From assembly GCF_019492055.1 (NCBI RefSeq), contig NZ_JAICBX010000001.1, positions 1,550,001-1,614,000 on the forward strand: a DNA stretch of 64,000 nucleotides, read 5' to 3'. The stretch is from Flavimaribacter sediminis (GTDB lineage: Bacteria; Pseudomonadota; Alphaproteobacteria; Rhizobiales; Rhizobiaceae). The translations under genes and the position numbers were made by a program. Position 1 is the first letter of the stretch. The number at the start of each line of letters is the position of its first letter. Below are positions 8,435 to 18,281 of the stretch, piece by piece. The notes under the pieces are model-generated. The model was not told where the DNA came from. It searched no databases and saw nothing but the letters and a program-made list of their open reading frames with translations.

Positions 8435-10255
8435 ATGCGTAAAATGTTTATGAGGTTTGGCGCTGTAGTCACAGCGCTCCTGACATTTGGCGCCGCCGCC
8501 TTCAGCGACGATTCAACGCATGCAATTGCAATTCGCGGCGAACCCGCACTGCCCGCTGACTATACGCACTTTCCCTACGCCAATCCCGACGCACCTAAGG
8601 GAGGACGTATAGCCTATGGCGTCGTCGGCACGTTTGACACGCTCAATCCTTTCATCGTCAAGGGCGTCAGGACAACAGCGCGTGGCATGTGGGACCCTCA
8701 GTTCGGCCATCTGACATACGAACCACTTATGCAGCGCTCGAAAGATGAACCTTTCACCATGTACGGGTTGATTGCGGAATCTGTAGAGTTCGATGAAAAT
8801 CACACCTGGATACAGTTCAACGTCAATCCAAAGGCTCGGTGGTCAGATGGCGAGCCAGTCACGGCGGACGACATCATCTTCACATTCCAGCTGTTCGCCC
8901 AAAAAGCGCGCCCACCCTATTCAGATCGGCTCAAAAAAGTGACGCTGATGGAAAAGGTCAACGACATGAGCGTGCGCTTCACATTGACCGAAGACGCCGG
9001 ATACGAGTTTCCTCTCATCCTTGCCCTGATGCCGGTGCTCCCGAAACATGCGACCGACGTTGAAACCTTCGACCAGACGACTTTTTCCGAGCCTGTTACG
9101 TCGGGCCCTTACACAATCAAGGAAATACGCCCCGGAGAGCGCATCGTTTACGAACGCAGACCCGATTACTGGGCGCGAGACCTGGCGGTAAAACGCGGTT
9201 TCGACAATTTCGACGAAATATCCATCGAGTACTTTCTGTCCGACAGCTCACAGTTCGAAGCCTTCAAGAAAGGCGCTTTCGACGTCTATATGGAAGGCAA
9301 TCCGGTCGCATGGGACCGTTCATACGATTTTCCGGCCGTGGAACGTGGTGAGATTGTCAAAGAAATCTTCGAGGAAAAAACGCCGGCCGGCATGTATGGC
9401 TTCGTGTTCAATACGCGTAAACCGGTTTTCCGCAATGTCCATCTGAGACACGCACTGGCGATGCTCTTTGATTTCAACTGGGTCAACCGAACACTTTTTG
9501 AAAACGCCTACGAACGGACGGAAAGCTACTTCCAGGGATCGGAATTATCGTCCATCGGCGTTCCTGCGAGCGATCTCGAACGAAAACTGCTTGCTCCGTT
9601 CCCCGGCGCCGTAGCGCCGGAGGTCATGGAGGGGCTCTACAGGGCGGCTGAAACCGACGGAAGCGGAAGGGACCGAAAGATCCAGCGACAGGCGTTTCAA
9701 TTGTTAAAAAAAGCTGGGTACTCAATCAGCAACGGAAAGCTGCTGGACGCCGGCGGAAAACAGCTGTCCTTTGAAGTCATGACACAGAATATCGGACAGG
9801 AGAAGTTGGCTCTGGCCTATCAGCGCGGCCTTTCGGCGCTCGGCATCGACATGCAAATTCGCACAGTGGACGACGCCCAGTATCAGCAAAGGACAAACAG
9901 TTTCGACTACGACGTCATTATAAAAAGCTACCCCTCTTCACTGTCACCTGGTGTGGAGCAGCTTGGACGTTGGGCCAGTCAGTCTCGGGACATCGACGGC
10001 ACCTACAACTACGCCGGAACCGCTGATCCGACTATCGATGCGATGATTGACGCGCTGCTTGCCGCAAGAAGCAAAGAAGACTTCGTCGCCGCGGCAAGGG
10101 CGTTGGATCGCGTTCTGATCTCCGGACATTATGTCGTGCCGCTGTATTACCTGCCCGGGCAGCGTGTAGCCTACCAGTCGCGCCTTGATCATCCCGAAGA
10201 AACGTCCATTTATGGATATCAGTTGCCGACGTGGTGGGACAGCACCGCCAACTGA
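8435..10255 (+). CDS. Extracellular solute-binding protein family 5 (YejA-like oligopeptide binding)
   Basis: Periplasmic peptide-binding protein of 606 aa. It has a signal peptide (MRKMFMRFGAVVTALLTFGA, mature end near AFSDDS) and the SBP_bac_5 fold. Visible landmarks are ALPADYTHFPYANPDAPKGG, which is typical of YejA-like receptors, ARWSDGEPVTADDIIFTFQ and the interdomain region RHALAMLFDFNWVN. Size and opening fit the YejA branch that feeds YejBEF importers. No permease or ATPase gene is next to it, so it is an orphan here and must share a transporter elsewhere. Confidence 0.9.
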   Translation: MRKMFMRFGAVVTALLTFGAAAFSDDSTHAIAIRGEPALPADYTHFPYANPDAPKGGRIAYGVVGTFDTLNPFIVKGVRTTARGMWDPQFGHLTYEPLMQRSKDEPFTMYGLIAESVEFDENHTWIQFNVNPKARWSDGEPVTADDIIFTFQLFAQKARPPYSDRLKKVTLMEKVNDMSVRFTLTEDAGYEFPLILALMPVLPKHATDVETFDQTTFSEPVTSGPYTIKEIRPGERIVYERRPDYWARDLAVKRGFDNFDEISIEYFLSDSSQFEAFKKGAFDVYMEGNPVAWDRSYDFPAVERGEIVKEIFEEKTPAGMYGFVFNTRKPVFRNVHLRHALAMLFDFNWVNRTLFENAYERTESYFQGSELSSIGVPASDLERKLLAPFPGAVAPEVMEGLYRAAETDGSGRDRKIQRQAFQLLKKAGYSISNGKLLDAGGKQLSFEVMTQNIGQEKLALAYQRGLSALGIDMQIRTVDDAQYQQRTNSFDYDVIIKSYPSSLSPGVEQLGRWASQSRDIDGTYNYAGTADPTIDAMIDALLAARSKEDFVAAARALDRVLISGHYVVPLYYLPGQRVAYQSRLDHPEETSIYGYQLPTWWDSTAN

Positions 10256-10274
10256 CCGGCGTGGAGATAGTTTC

Positions 10275-10934
10275 ATGACTTCAGTCAACATCGATATCGT
10301 GTCCGATGTGATGTGCCCCTGGTGCTATATCGGCAAACGTCGACTGGAAGACGCGATCGGAATGCTGCCTGACGATGTCGAGGTGGATACGCGGTGGCGA
10401 CCGTATCAACTCGATCCGACGCTGCCGAAAGAAGGCAAGGACAGGAAACAGTATCTCCAGGACAAGTTTGGCGGGTCCGCGGGAGCGTCGAGAGCCTATG
10501 AAGCAATCCGGGAAGCCGGACGACTTGAAGAAATCGCTTTCGACTTCGACGCCATTCCAGTAGCCCCCAACACCCTTGACGCACATCGCATCATAAGGTG
10601 GTCGGCGTCTGAAGCGCCGGGCGTACAGGACAAACTGGTGGAGATCCTTTTCAAGGCCTATTTCGAAAAGGGTTTGAATATCGGCGACAACGAAGTGTTG
10701 CTTAACGCCGCCGAAGAAGCCGGAATGGATCGGTCGATTACGGAGTCTCTTTTGTCCGGTGTCGCCGATTGCGAGGCCGTTGAAAAAGAGATCGACACAG
10801 CGCGACAACTCGGCGTGACCGGAGTGCCCTGCTTCATCATCGACAACAAATATGCGGTCATGGGCGCGCAACCTGCAGAGACGCTGGCCCGCGCGATCCG
10901 CGAGGTCGCTGCAAAAAAAGCCGAAGCGCAATAA
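10275..10934 (+). CDS. DsbA-family oxidoreductase (FrnE-like)
   Basis: A 219-aa thioredoxin-fold protein of the FrnE / HCCA-isomerase-like DsbA family, with no signal peptide and therefore probably cytoplasmic. The active site CPWC is at residues 14-17, and the cis-proline loop appears as TGVPCFIIDNKYAVMGAQ near the C terminus. The start at 10275 is chosen over an in-frame upstream reading because GGAGAT lies before it and family members begin this close to the CxxC. It follows the peptide-binding gene by 19 bases and may be co-transcribed. Confidence 0.9.
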   Translation: MTSVNIDIVSDVMCPWCYIGKRRLEDAIGMLPDDVEVDTRWRPYQLDPTLPKEGKDRKQYLQDKFGGSAGASRAYEAIREAGRLEEIAFDFDAIPVAPNTLDAHRIIRWSASEAPGVQDKLVEILFKAYFEKGLNIGDNEVLLNAAEEAGMDRSITESLLSGVADCEAVEKEIDTARQLGVTGVPCFIIDNKYAVMGAQPAETLARAIREVAAKKAEAQ

Positions 10935-13900
10935 TCAGGCCGCCTCGGCGATTTCCGCCAGTTTGGACATCAGTACGGCCGCGCCGTTCAGCCGCTTCTG
11001 AGCGTCCGGCAAGTTGCGCGCAAACACGACGCTCTGGTCAGGTCTGAGCCGCGCCTTATCCTGCTGCGCGGCGATATAGGAGACGAGACCGGCCGGGTTC
11101 GGGAATTCGGCGTTTCGGAATTGCACCACAATTCCCTTCGGACCGGCGTCGAGCTTTTCAACATTGGCCGTGCGGCAAAGAGACTTGATATAGACGACTT
11201 TCAGAAGGTGGTCGACTTCGGCAGGAAGCGAACCGAACCTGTCGATAAGTTCTGCTCCGAACGCGTCTATTTCGTCCAGCGCCTTCAGATCGCCAATCCG
11301 TCGATAAAGGCTCATTCGCAGCGTCAGGTCCGGCACATAATCCTCCGGGATCATGATCGGCGTTCCGACTGTAATTTGCGGCGACCATCCCGTATCCGCC
11401 AGTTCCTCTCCGCCCTTCAGCTCCGCAATGGCTTCTTCCAGCATGTGTTGATAGAGTTCGAAGCCGACTTCCTTTATATGGCCGGATTGTTCCTCGCCCA
11501 GCAAATTACCGGCGCCGCGAATATCAAGGTCGTGGCTGGCCAGTTCAAATCCCGCGCCAAGGGTGTCCAGTGATTGGAGGACCTTGAGACGACGATCAGC
11601 GGTTTTTGTAAGTATGCGATTCACTGGAAGCGTCATGAGGGCATAGGCTCTAACCTTGGAGCGCCCTACCCGACCACGCAGTTGGTAAAGCTGGGCCAGT
11701 CCGAACATGTCGGAACGATGCACGACGAGCGTATTCGCCGTTGGCACATCTAATCCCGACTCCACGATCGTCGTGGACAGCAGCACATCATATTTGCCGT
11801 CGTAAAAAGCATTCATAACATCGTCGAGTTCGCTCGGCGGCATCTGGCCATGCGCCACTGCGACTTTGACCTCGGGAACATCGGATTCAAGAAACGCGTG
11901 TATTTCGGCGAGATCAGAAATACGCGGACAAACATAAAAACTCTGTCCGCCCCGGTAATGCTCGCGCAGAAGTGTTTCCCGAATGATCAGCGGGTCAAAC
12001 GGTGATATGAACGTCCGCACAGCCATGCGATCCACAGGCGGCGTTGTGATCAACGAAAGTTCGCGCACGCCCGTCATTGCGAGCTGCAATGTGCGCGGGA
12101 TTGGGGTCGCCGACAATGTCAGCACGTGGACATCGGCTTTGAGTTCTTTAAGTCTCTCCTTGTGCTTGACGCCGAAATGCTGCTCTTCATCGATGATCAG
12201 CAATCCCAGATTGGCGAATTTAATACCCTTGCCAAGCAGCGCATGGGTGCCAATGACGATGTCTGCTTTTCCGTCAGCCAGTTCCTTCTTGGTCTGGGAC
12301 AGTTCGCCGGCTGAGATGAGGCGCGAAGCCTGCCGCACCCTGAGCGGGAATCCTCTCAATCGCTCCGCAAAGGTTTTATAGTGCTGACGTGCGAGCAATG
12401 TTGTCGGCACAACAATTGCGACCTGAACTCCGTTCATTGCAGCCACGAAAGCCGCTCGCAGCGCAACCTCGGTCTTCCCGAAGCCTACATCTCCGCACAC
12501 CAGGCGATCCATGGGTCTTGATGCGGCGAGATCGTCAAGAACGGAATCGATCGTGGTCTGCTGATCGTCGGTTTCGTCATACGGGAACCGTGCCGCAAAC
12601 TCGTCGTAGAGTCCTTCCGGCACGACGAGACTGGCGGTATGGCGGGTATGGCGTTCGGCGGCGATACTGATCAGCGCGTCAGCCATGTCGAGCAGACGTT
12701 TCTTCAGTTTTGCCTTGCGCATCTGCCAGGCGACGCCGCCGAGCTTGTCAAGGGTCGCTTCAGCCGAATCGCTGCCGTAGCGCGACAGGAGTTCAATATT
12801 TTCGACCGGCAGGAAGAGTTTGGCCTGATCTGCATAATGCAGTTCCAGACAGGCATGGGGCGCGCCGGCTGCTTCGATGGTTCTCAGCCCGACAAAGCGA
12901 CCGATGCCGTGTTCGGCGTGTACAACAATAGATCCCTCTTCGAGACCGGAAACTTCTGTTATGAAATCCACGCCCTTCTTGCGGCGGCGATTTCTTCTGA
13001 CCAGCCTGTCTCCAAGAATATCCTGCTCGCCAATGACGGTCAGTTGTCCGCTCTCAAAACCGGCTTCCAGATTGAGAACAGTCATCGCGGCTTCGCCGGT
13101 CTTCAGTTCACCCATCTCCGAGATCGAAGAGATGGGCCGTACACGTTCTAGGCCATGCTCACCGAGCACCTGCATCAGCCGATCCAGAGAACCGTCGCTC
13201 CAGGCCGTGACAAGCACCCTTCCGCCTTCCGATCTGCGATCGGCGATATGTTTTACGACCTGGTCGAAAACATTGGTCCGCTCGGCTTCCGTGGAATTTT
13301 CCTCAACGGTTTTGGCCCAGCGCTTTCCCGGCTTGGAGTCTAGATTGACAACTTCGCGCATGCCGCCACTTTCTTCGGCGAAAGGCGATAAGCGGATTGC
13401 ATTGCGAGCGCTGAGAAAGGATTCGACAGCACCCTGTTCGAGATAAAGCGTTTTCGGCTCAATCGGATTATAGGGAGTGCCATGTGTAGAAGCTGACGCG
13501 TCCGACACCTCGCGACGCGCTCGATAGTGGTCCTCGACCTGATCATATCTTTGCCCGGCGGCTTCCGCAGCGTTGTGGTCGGCAAACCATGTATAGCCTG
13601 GCAGATAGTCGAACACGGTCTCCAGTTCTTCGTAGAAGAGCGGAAGCCAGTGTTCCATTCCAGCAAATCGCCTGCCTTCACTGACGGCCTGATAAAGAGC
13701 GTCGTCACGACGCGCTGCGCCAAAACTGGCAAGGTAGTTTTTACGGAAACGGCTGATGGTCTCGTCCGTAAGCGCAACTTCGCTCATCGGGTTGAGCTCC
13801 AGTTCCCTGCCCTGACTGACTGTTCTCTGGGTGTCCGGATCAAAGCTGCGGATGCTTTCTAGCGTATCACCGAAGAAATCGAGACGGAGTGGAAGTTCGT

Positions 13901-14444
13901 TGCCAGGCACGAAAACATCCAGAATGCCACCGCGAACAGCAAATTCTCCGACTTCCCGAACTGTGGCGACGCGTTCGAACCCATTGTAGGAGAGCCGGGT
14001 AACCACATCGTCCATCCTGACCTGATTGCCAGCGCGGGCCCGAAATCCGAGCTTCGCGAGTACGGTGCGGGGGGGCAGTTTCTGGATCAGCGCGTTGGCG
14101 GATATCAGAACAATCGCTGGATTCGGGTTTTCTGCATGGGCAATCAGCGAGCAAAGGGCGGACAGCCGGCGCGCTGAAGCATCCGCGCTTGGTGACACAC
14201 GGTCGTAGGGCAGACAATCCCAGGCCGGAATGGTCAGGACGGGCAAGTCCGGAGCAAAGAAACCAAGCATTTGCTCCAGGTCGGTAAGATGCTGTCCATC
14301 GGTCATCACATGGACAACAGGCTTGCCGGATCTCGCGGTCTCCGCGAGAACAAGCGGAACAGCGCCGTCCGGAACATTGGCCAGTGTGATCGGTTCATCG
14401 CTTGCGATGATTGTTGAAGGATTGAAGCTGTGCAGCATACTCAT
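10935..14444 (-). CDS. mfd: Transcription-repair coupling factor Mfd
   Basis: A 1169-aa DNA translocase that displaces stalled RNA polymerase and recruits UvrA. In order: UvrB-like N-terminal domains (about 1-340), the CarD-like RNA-polymerase interaction domain (about 485-560, around GSIVVHAEHGIGRFVGL), the superfamily 2 motor with Walker A GDVGFGKTEVA and motif II IDEEQHFGV, motif VI QLRGRVGRS, and a C-terminal TRCF domain. Its first codon overlaps the end of sdhE by four bases (ATGA), so the two genes are coupled. The stop abuts the stop of the DsbA-like gene. Confidence 0.97.
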   Translation of the reverse strand: MSMLHSFNPSTIIASDEPITLANVPDGAVPLVLAETARSGKPVVHVMTDGQHLTDLEQMLGFFAPDLPVLTIPAWDCLPYDRVSPSADASARRLSALCSLIAHAENPNPAIVLISANALIQKLPPRTVLAKLGFRARAGNQVRMDDVVTRLSYNGFERVATVREVGEFAVRGGILDVFVPGNELPLRLDFFGDTLESIRSFDPDTQRTVSQGRELELNPMSEVALTDETISRFRKNYLASFGAARRDDALYQAVSEGRRFAGMEHWLPLFYEELETVFDYLPGYTWFADHNAAEAAGQRYDQVEDHYRARREVSDASASTHGTPYNPIEPKTLYLEQGAVESFLSARNAIRLSPFAEESGGMREVVNLDSKPGKRWAKTVEENSTEAERTNVFDQVVKHIADRRSEGGRVLVTAWSDGSLDRLMQVLGEHGLERVRPISSISEMGELKTGEAAMTVLNLEAGFESGQLTVIGEQDILGDRLVRRNRRRKKGVDFITEVSGLEEGSIVVHAEHGIGRFVGLRTIEAAGAPHACLELHYADQAKLFLPVENIELLSRYGSDSAEATLDKLGGVAWQMRKAKLKKRLLDMADALISIAAERHTRHTASLVVPEGLYDEFAARFPYDETDDQQTTIDSVLDDLAASRPMDRLVCGDVGFGKTEVALRAAFVAAMNGVQVAIVVPTTLLARQHYKTFAERLRGFPLRVRQASRLISAGELSQTKKELADGKADIVIGTHALLGKGIKFANLGLLIIDEEQHFGVKHKERLKELKADVHVLTLSATPIPRTLQLAMTGVRELSLITTPPVDRMAVRTFISPFDPLIIRETLLREHYRGGQSFYVCPRISDLAEIHAFLESDVPEVKVAVAHGQMPPSELDDVMNAFYDGKYDVLLSTTIVESGLDVPTANTLVVHRSDMFGLAQLYQLRGRVGRSKVRAYALMTLPVNRILTKTADRRLKVLQSLDTLGAGFELASHDLDIRGAGNLLGEEQSGHIKEVGFELYQHMLEEAIAELKGGEELADTGWSPQITVGTPIMIPEDYVPDLTLRMSLYRRIGDLKALDEIDAFGAELIDRFGSLPAEVDHLLKVVYIKSLCRTANVEKLDAGPKGIVVQFRNAEFPNPAGLVSYIAAQQDKARLRPDQSVVFARNLPDAQKRLNGAAVLMSKLAEIAEAA

Positions 14445-14722
14445 GGGTTTCGTTCGTAAGCACAGATTGCCCGAAACAGGGCTGTATCGAAGTCTGCAGG
14501 GGTGTCGATTTCGCCTGTGACCCAGCGGATCAGGTCGCGATCGTCCACTTCCAGAATCCGTTCGAGCGTATCGAGTTCGTCATCGGTCAGTTTATCGATG
14601 TTACGATCGGCGAACTGTCCCATGACGATGTCCATCTCACGAATACCGCGGTGCCAGCAGCGAAACAGAATCTTGCGGCGGCGTTTGTCCAGATCGGAGC
14701 TGGACCTTGTCGTGCCGGTCAT
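14441..14722 (-). CDS. sdhE: FAD assembly factor SdhE
   Basis: A 93-aa protein of the DUF339/SdhE (yeast Sdh5) family that promotes covalent flavinylation of succinate dehydrogenase. The invariant RGxxE-type motif is seen as HRGIREMDIVMGQF (residues 24-37), followed by a helical bundle with LERILEVDDRDLIRWVTG. The length is normal. It is the upstream member of a two-gene unit with mfd, a linkage common in alphaproteobacteria. Confidence 0.95.
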   Translation of the reverse strand: MTGTTRSSSDLDKRRRKILFRCWHRGIREMDIVMGQFADRNIDKLTDDELDTLERILEVDDRDLIRWVTGEIDTPADFDTALFRAICAYERNP

Positions 14723-14910
14723 GACGGGAAACTCTTAATCTGCTTGTGGAGGGGCTTCTATAGACGACCCGGCGTTCGTTGTCAGCCGTCGCTTTGTCGA
14801 TATGCGATATCATGGTAGAGGCTGTTGTTCCAATGCAGATATGCTTCATTTTTTCCGGGATCGCCTCCGCAACTGCTCAGATTCCGGACGGATTGTGAGA
14901 GTGTGAAGAA

Positions 14911-17016
14911 ATGCGTCCCGCAGAACTCGATCCGCTCTTTGTTCCCATCACATCCTATTCCGGGATAGGGCCGAAAATTGCGGATTTGATTGCCCGTGCG
15001 CTCGATCGTGAATCCGGAGATGACACCCGCGCCGTAGACTTGATTCTTCTACCCCCTCACCGGTTGATCGATCGTAGACATCGACCCGGCGTAGCCTTCG
15101 CACAGGAAAGCGAAATCGTTACGCTCAGTCTGCACATCGATCGTCACATGCCACCGCCGCCTGGACGAAGAAATGTCCCGTATCGCGTCCTGGCTCATGA
15201 TGAAACCGGTGAAATAGCGCTGACTTTTTTTAATGCGCGATCAAACTGGCTCGAAAAGCAATTGCCTTTGGGAGAGAAGGTTCTGGTCAGTGGTCGAATG
15301 GAATGGTTCAACGGACGCGCGAGTATGGTGCATCCCGACCGCATGGCCAGAGAAGGCAGCGATGATCCATTCCCTGTAATCGAACCAGTTTACCCACTGA
15401 CAGCGGGACTTTCCCCGAGGATTTTGCAAAAAGCCATCGACGCTGCGTTGGAAGCATTGCCGGTCTTGCCAGAATGGCAGTCCAAACCGCTTATCGATAA
15501 AAACGGTTTTCCAAGCTTTGGCGACTCCGTCGCGAGGCTCCATGCTCCGCGTGATCACTCCGACATGGATCCGAATGCTCCGGCGCGCAGGCGTCTGGCA
15601 TATGATGAATTACTCGCCGGTCAATTGTCCTTGGCGCTCGTCCGTCAGCGCATCCGCGCTCTGACGGGAAAACCGGTCAGAGGCGACGGAAGACTGCGAG
15701 AGCAATTGATGGCGGCCCTGCCCTTTCATTTGACAACCGGCCAAATTCAAGCCGTCGATGACATCCTTGCGGACATGAACTCCGAAGAACGCATGTTGCG
15801 TCTGCTGCAGGGCGATGTCGGATCTGGAAAAACCATAGTTGCACTGATTGCGCTTGTCGCCTGTGTTGAGGCCGGTGGCCAAGGTGTTCTCATGGCGCCG
15901 ACCGAGGTTCTCGCCAACCAGCATTTTGCCACTATCATGCGACTTCTGGAGAACTCTGGAATACGATGCGCGTTTCTGACCGGTCGCACCAAGGGACGAG
16001 AACGCGCGGATGTCCTGGAGAAGATCGAGAACGGACAGGCTGGGATTATTATCGGAACCCACGCTCTTTTTCAGGAAAACGTCAATTATTATAATTTGCT
16101 TCTGGCGGTTGTGGATGAACAACATCGGTTTGGCGTCCACCAGCGCCTCCGCCTGACGGCCAAAGGCGCAGCGCCGCATATGCTCGTGATGACGGCGACG
16201 CCGATCCCGCGCACACTTGTTCTGTCAGCCTTCGGCGACATGGATGTCTCCCGTTTGTCGGAAAAGCCGGCGGGTCGAAAACCGATCGCAACGGCCACGA
16301 TGTCGATTGACCGCTTGCCTGAGATCCTGGATCGGTTGCGAAACGCAATTGATGCCGGCAGGAAAATATACTGGATATGCCCGCTGGTAGAAGAGTCCGA
16401 TCTTGTCGAACTCATGTCGGCCGAGAAGCGGTTCGAATGGCTCAAAGAGCATTTTGGGACAGTGACCGGATTGATCCATGGACGAATGAAAGCAGACGAA
16501 AAAGATACGGCCATGCAGGATTTCAAATCCGGCAAAACCCGCCTGCTCGTCGCCACGACGGTTATTGAAGTCGGAGTGGATGTGCCTGATGCTTCGATCA
16601 TGGTCATCGAACACGCGGAACGTTTCGGGCTTGCTCAGCTTCATCAACTGCGCGGCCGCGTAGGGCGTGGCGATGAAGCATCGAGTTGCATTCTGCTCTA
16701 CAAAGGGCCGCTTGGCGCCACCGCCAAGGCCCGTCTTTCGATCATGCGCCAGACAGAAGACGGTTTTCGGGTTGCGGAGGAAGATTTACGATTGCGCGGC
16801 GAAGGTGAATTGCTGGGTACGCGACAGTCCGGAATGCCCGGATTTCGGCTGGCCTCGCTTGACGTACATGCGGATTTGCTTGAAACCGCTCGCAACGATG
16901 CACGTCACATTGTTCACGAAGATCCTTCGTTGTCTTCAGAGCGTGGAGCCGCCTTGCGCATGTTGCTTCACATTTGGCGCAAGGACGAAGCCGTAAGGCT
17001 GTTGAGAGCAGGCTGA
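14911..17016 (+). CDS. recG: ATP-dependent DNA helicase RecG
   Basis: A 701-aa fork-reversal and branch-migration helicase. The N-terminal OB-fold wedge is in about residues 50-160, followed by helicase domains with Walker A LQGDVGSGKTIVAL, motif II VVDEQHRFGVHQR and motif VI LHQLRGRVGRG, and a C-terminal RecG domain. It lies divergent from sdhE-mfd with a gap of 188 bases. The stop overlaps the start of the next gene by one base, so the next gene is probably read by re-initiation. Confidence 0.97.
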   Translation: MRPAELDPLFVPITSYSGIGPKIADLIARALDRESGDDTRAVDLILLPPHRLIDRRHRPGVAFAQESEIVTLSLHIDRHMPPPPGRRNVPYRVLAHDETGEIALTFFNARSNWLEKQLPLGEKVLVSGRMEWFNGRASMVHPDRMAREGSDDPFPVIEPVYPLTAGLSPRILQKAIDAALEALPVLPEWQSKPLIDKNGFPSFGDSVARLHAPRDHSDMDPNAPARRRLAYDELLAGQLSLALVRQRIRALTGKPVRGDGRLREQLMAALPFHLTTGQIQAVDDILADMNSEERMLRLLQGDVGSGKTIVALIALVACVEAGGQGVLMAPTEVLANQHFATIMRLLENSGIRCAFLTGRTKGRERADVLEKIENGQAGIIIGTHALFQENVNYYNLLLAVVDEQHRFGVHQRLRLTAKGAAPHMLVMTATPIPRTLVLSAFGDMDVSRLSEKPAGRKPIATATMSIDRLPEILDRLRNAIDAGRKIYWICPLVEESDLVELMSAEKRFEWLKEHFGTVTGLIHGRMKADEKDTAMQDFKSGKTRLLVATTVIEVGVDVPDASIMVIEHAERFGLAQLHQLRGRVGRGDEASSCILLYKGPLGATAKARLSIMRQTEDGFRVAEEDLRLRGEGELLGTRQSGMPGFRLASLDVHADLLETARNDARHIVHEDPSLSSERGAALRMLLHIWRKDEAVRLLRAG

Positions 17017-17438
17017 TGACCAAAAAACCATTCAAGGATGCAAGCGTCAGATCCGCCTTCGAGGCTTTTCCGGAGGAAGCGCGACAAAGTCTGATGCAAA
17101 TGCGGGAAATTCTTTTCCAAGCGGCCAATGAGACTCCGGGCGTGGGAAACATTACCGAATGCCTGAAGTGGGGCGAGCCGAGTTACCTGCCTGAGAAATC
17201 GGGGGTTGGCACGACGGTTCGTTTGGCGTGGAAGCAAAAACAGCCAGGGCGCGTGAGTGTATTTCTGCACTGCCAGACCAATCTGGTCGAGCGTATCAGG
17301 GGGATCTATCCTGATGTGTTTTCATTCGAAGGCAACAGGCAGCTTTCCGTGCCTGTTGGCGCGCCGTTACCGGAAGAGGAATTGCAGCACTGCTTCTCGA
17401 TGGCTCTAACCTATCATTTGAGAAAGAAGACTGGATAG
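17016..17438 (+). CDS. DUF1801 domain-containing protein
   Basis: Small protein of 140 aa beginning MTKKPFKDASVRSAFEAFPE. The DUF1801 (YdhG-like) core is visible: LMQMREILFQAA, TECLKWGEPSYL, and the C-terminal helix of a beta-rich fold. Members are conserved but lack a settled function. The ATG overlaps the recG stop (TGATG at 17014-17018), which fixes this start over an upstream in-frame one and shows coupling to recG. Confidence 0.82.
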   Translation: MTKKPFKDASVRSAFEAFPEEARQSLMQMREILFQAANETPGVGNITECLKWGEPSYLPEKSGVGTTVRLAWKQKQPGRVSVFLHCQTNLVERIRGIYPDVFSFEGNRQLSVPVGAPLPEEELQHCFSMALTYHLRKKTG

Positions 17439-17458
17439 AGCCTGCACCGCTTGGTGGA

Positions 17459-18160
17459 TCAAGCGTCTATCTTGTCTCGCTCGGTGATGGCCTGTCGTGC
17501 GATCTCTTCGGTTTTTTGATGATATTCCGGAGCGACCAAGCCCGCAGATATCACCATTTTGGCGGCTTCTTCGACGCTCATGTCCAGAACCATGACATCT
17601 TGCCGAGGCACAAACAGTAGAAAACCTGACGTCGGGTTCGGGGTCGTCGGGAGAAAAACAGAAACAGTGTCGACACCTGAATCAGTCAACCTGTAAGCAA
17701 CTTCACCCTTCGTATCTGTCGCAAGAAAGACAATCGACCATAGGCCCTTGCGCGGATATTCGATCAACCCCGCCTTGTTGAATGAATTGTTCTGCTCGGC
17801 AAGGACGGTCTGGAAAATCTGTTTCAAACCCTTGTAGATGCCGCGGATCAGCGGCATCCGGTCGAGTATGGATTCGCCATAGGTCAGGATCGTGCGGCCG
17901 ATTAGATTGGCGGTGAGAAAGCCAACAAGGGTAATGAAAATCAACGCCGTCAGAAGTCCGAACCCTGGAACGCTGAACGGCAGGTAATTGTCCGGGTTGT
18001 AGACGTTCGGAAGGTAAGGTTTTACCCAGCCATCTACCCAACCGATAAAAGACCAGGTGATATAGGCGGTGATCGCAAGCGGAGCGCAGACAATCAGACC
18101 CGTGAGGAAATAGTTCCTGACACGGGTTGTCGCGCGAATTCGGACCGGTTTGTCAGACAT
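17459..18160 (-). CDS. DUF502 family membrane protein
   Basis: Inner-membrane protein of 233 aa. Two transmembrane helices are visible (about residues 17-37, LTGLIVCAPLAITAYITWS, and 65-87, GFGLLTALIFITLVGFLTAN). A soluble portion follows with the DUF502 signature motifs PLIRGIYKGLKQIFQTVL and VSVFLPTTPNPTSGFLLFVP. The function of the family is not established. It converges on the DUF1801 gene with 20 bases between the stops. Confidence 0.9.
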   Translation of the reverse strand: MSDKPVRIRATTRVRNYFLTGLIVCAPLAITAYITWSFIGWVDGWVKPYLPNVYNPDNYLPFSVPGFGLLTALIFITLVGFLTANLIGRTILTYGESILDRMPLIRGIYKGLKQIFQTVLAEQNNSFNKAGLIEYPRKGLWSIVFLATDTKGEVAYRLTDSGVDTVSVFLPTTPNPTSGFLLFVPRQDVMVLDMSVEEAAKMVISAGLVAPEYHQKTEEIARQAITERDKIDA

Positions 18161-18214
18161 GAAAATGCCAAAAGGAGCTTTGATGCATAAAGCATTATTA
18201 TAAGAAGGCGAAGT

Positions 18215-18265
18215 GCCGCCAACAAGCGCTGTCTTGTGCCTGAGCGAAATATTGATGTTGGCGGC
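18215..18265 (-). terminator. Inverted repeat downstream of glmS
   Basis: Ten-base perfect arms GCCGCCAACA (18215-18224) and TGTTGGCGGC (18256-18265), 31 bases apart, just after the glmS stop. No T run follows on the minus strand, so this may be a mRNA 3' structure rather than a simple intrinsic terminator. Confidence 0.45.
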
Positions 18266-18281
18266 TGAGCGCGCCTAACCG

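Noticed and set aside
12639-13446. Overlapping rightward frames inside mfd
   Set aside because: They run opposite a clear 1169-residue Mfd frame and show no domain; typical antisense open frames in GC-rich DNA.
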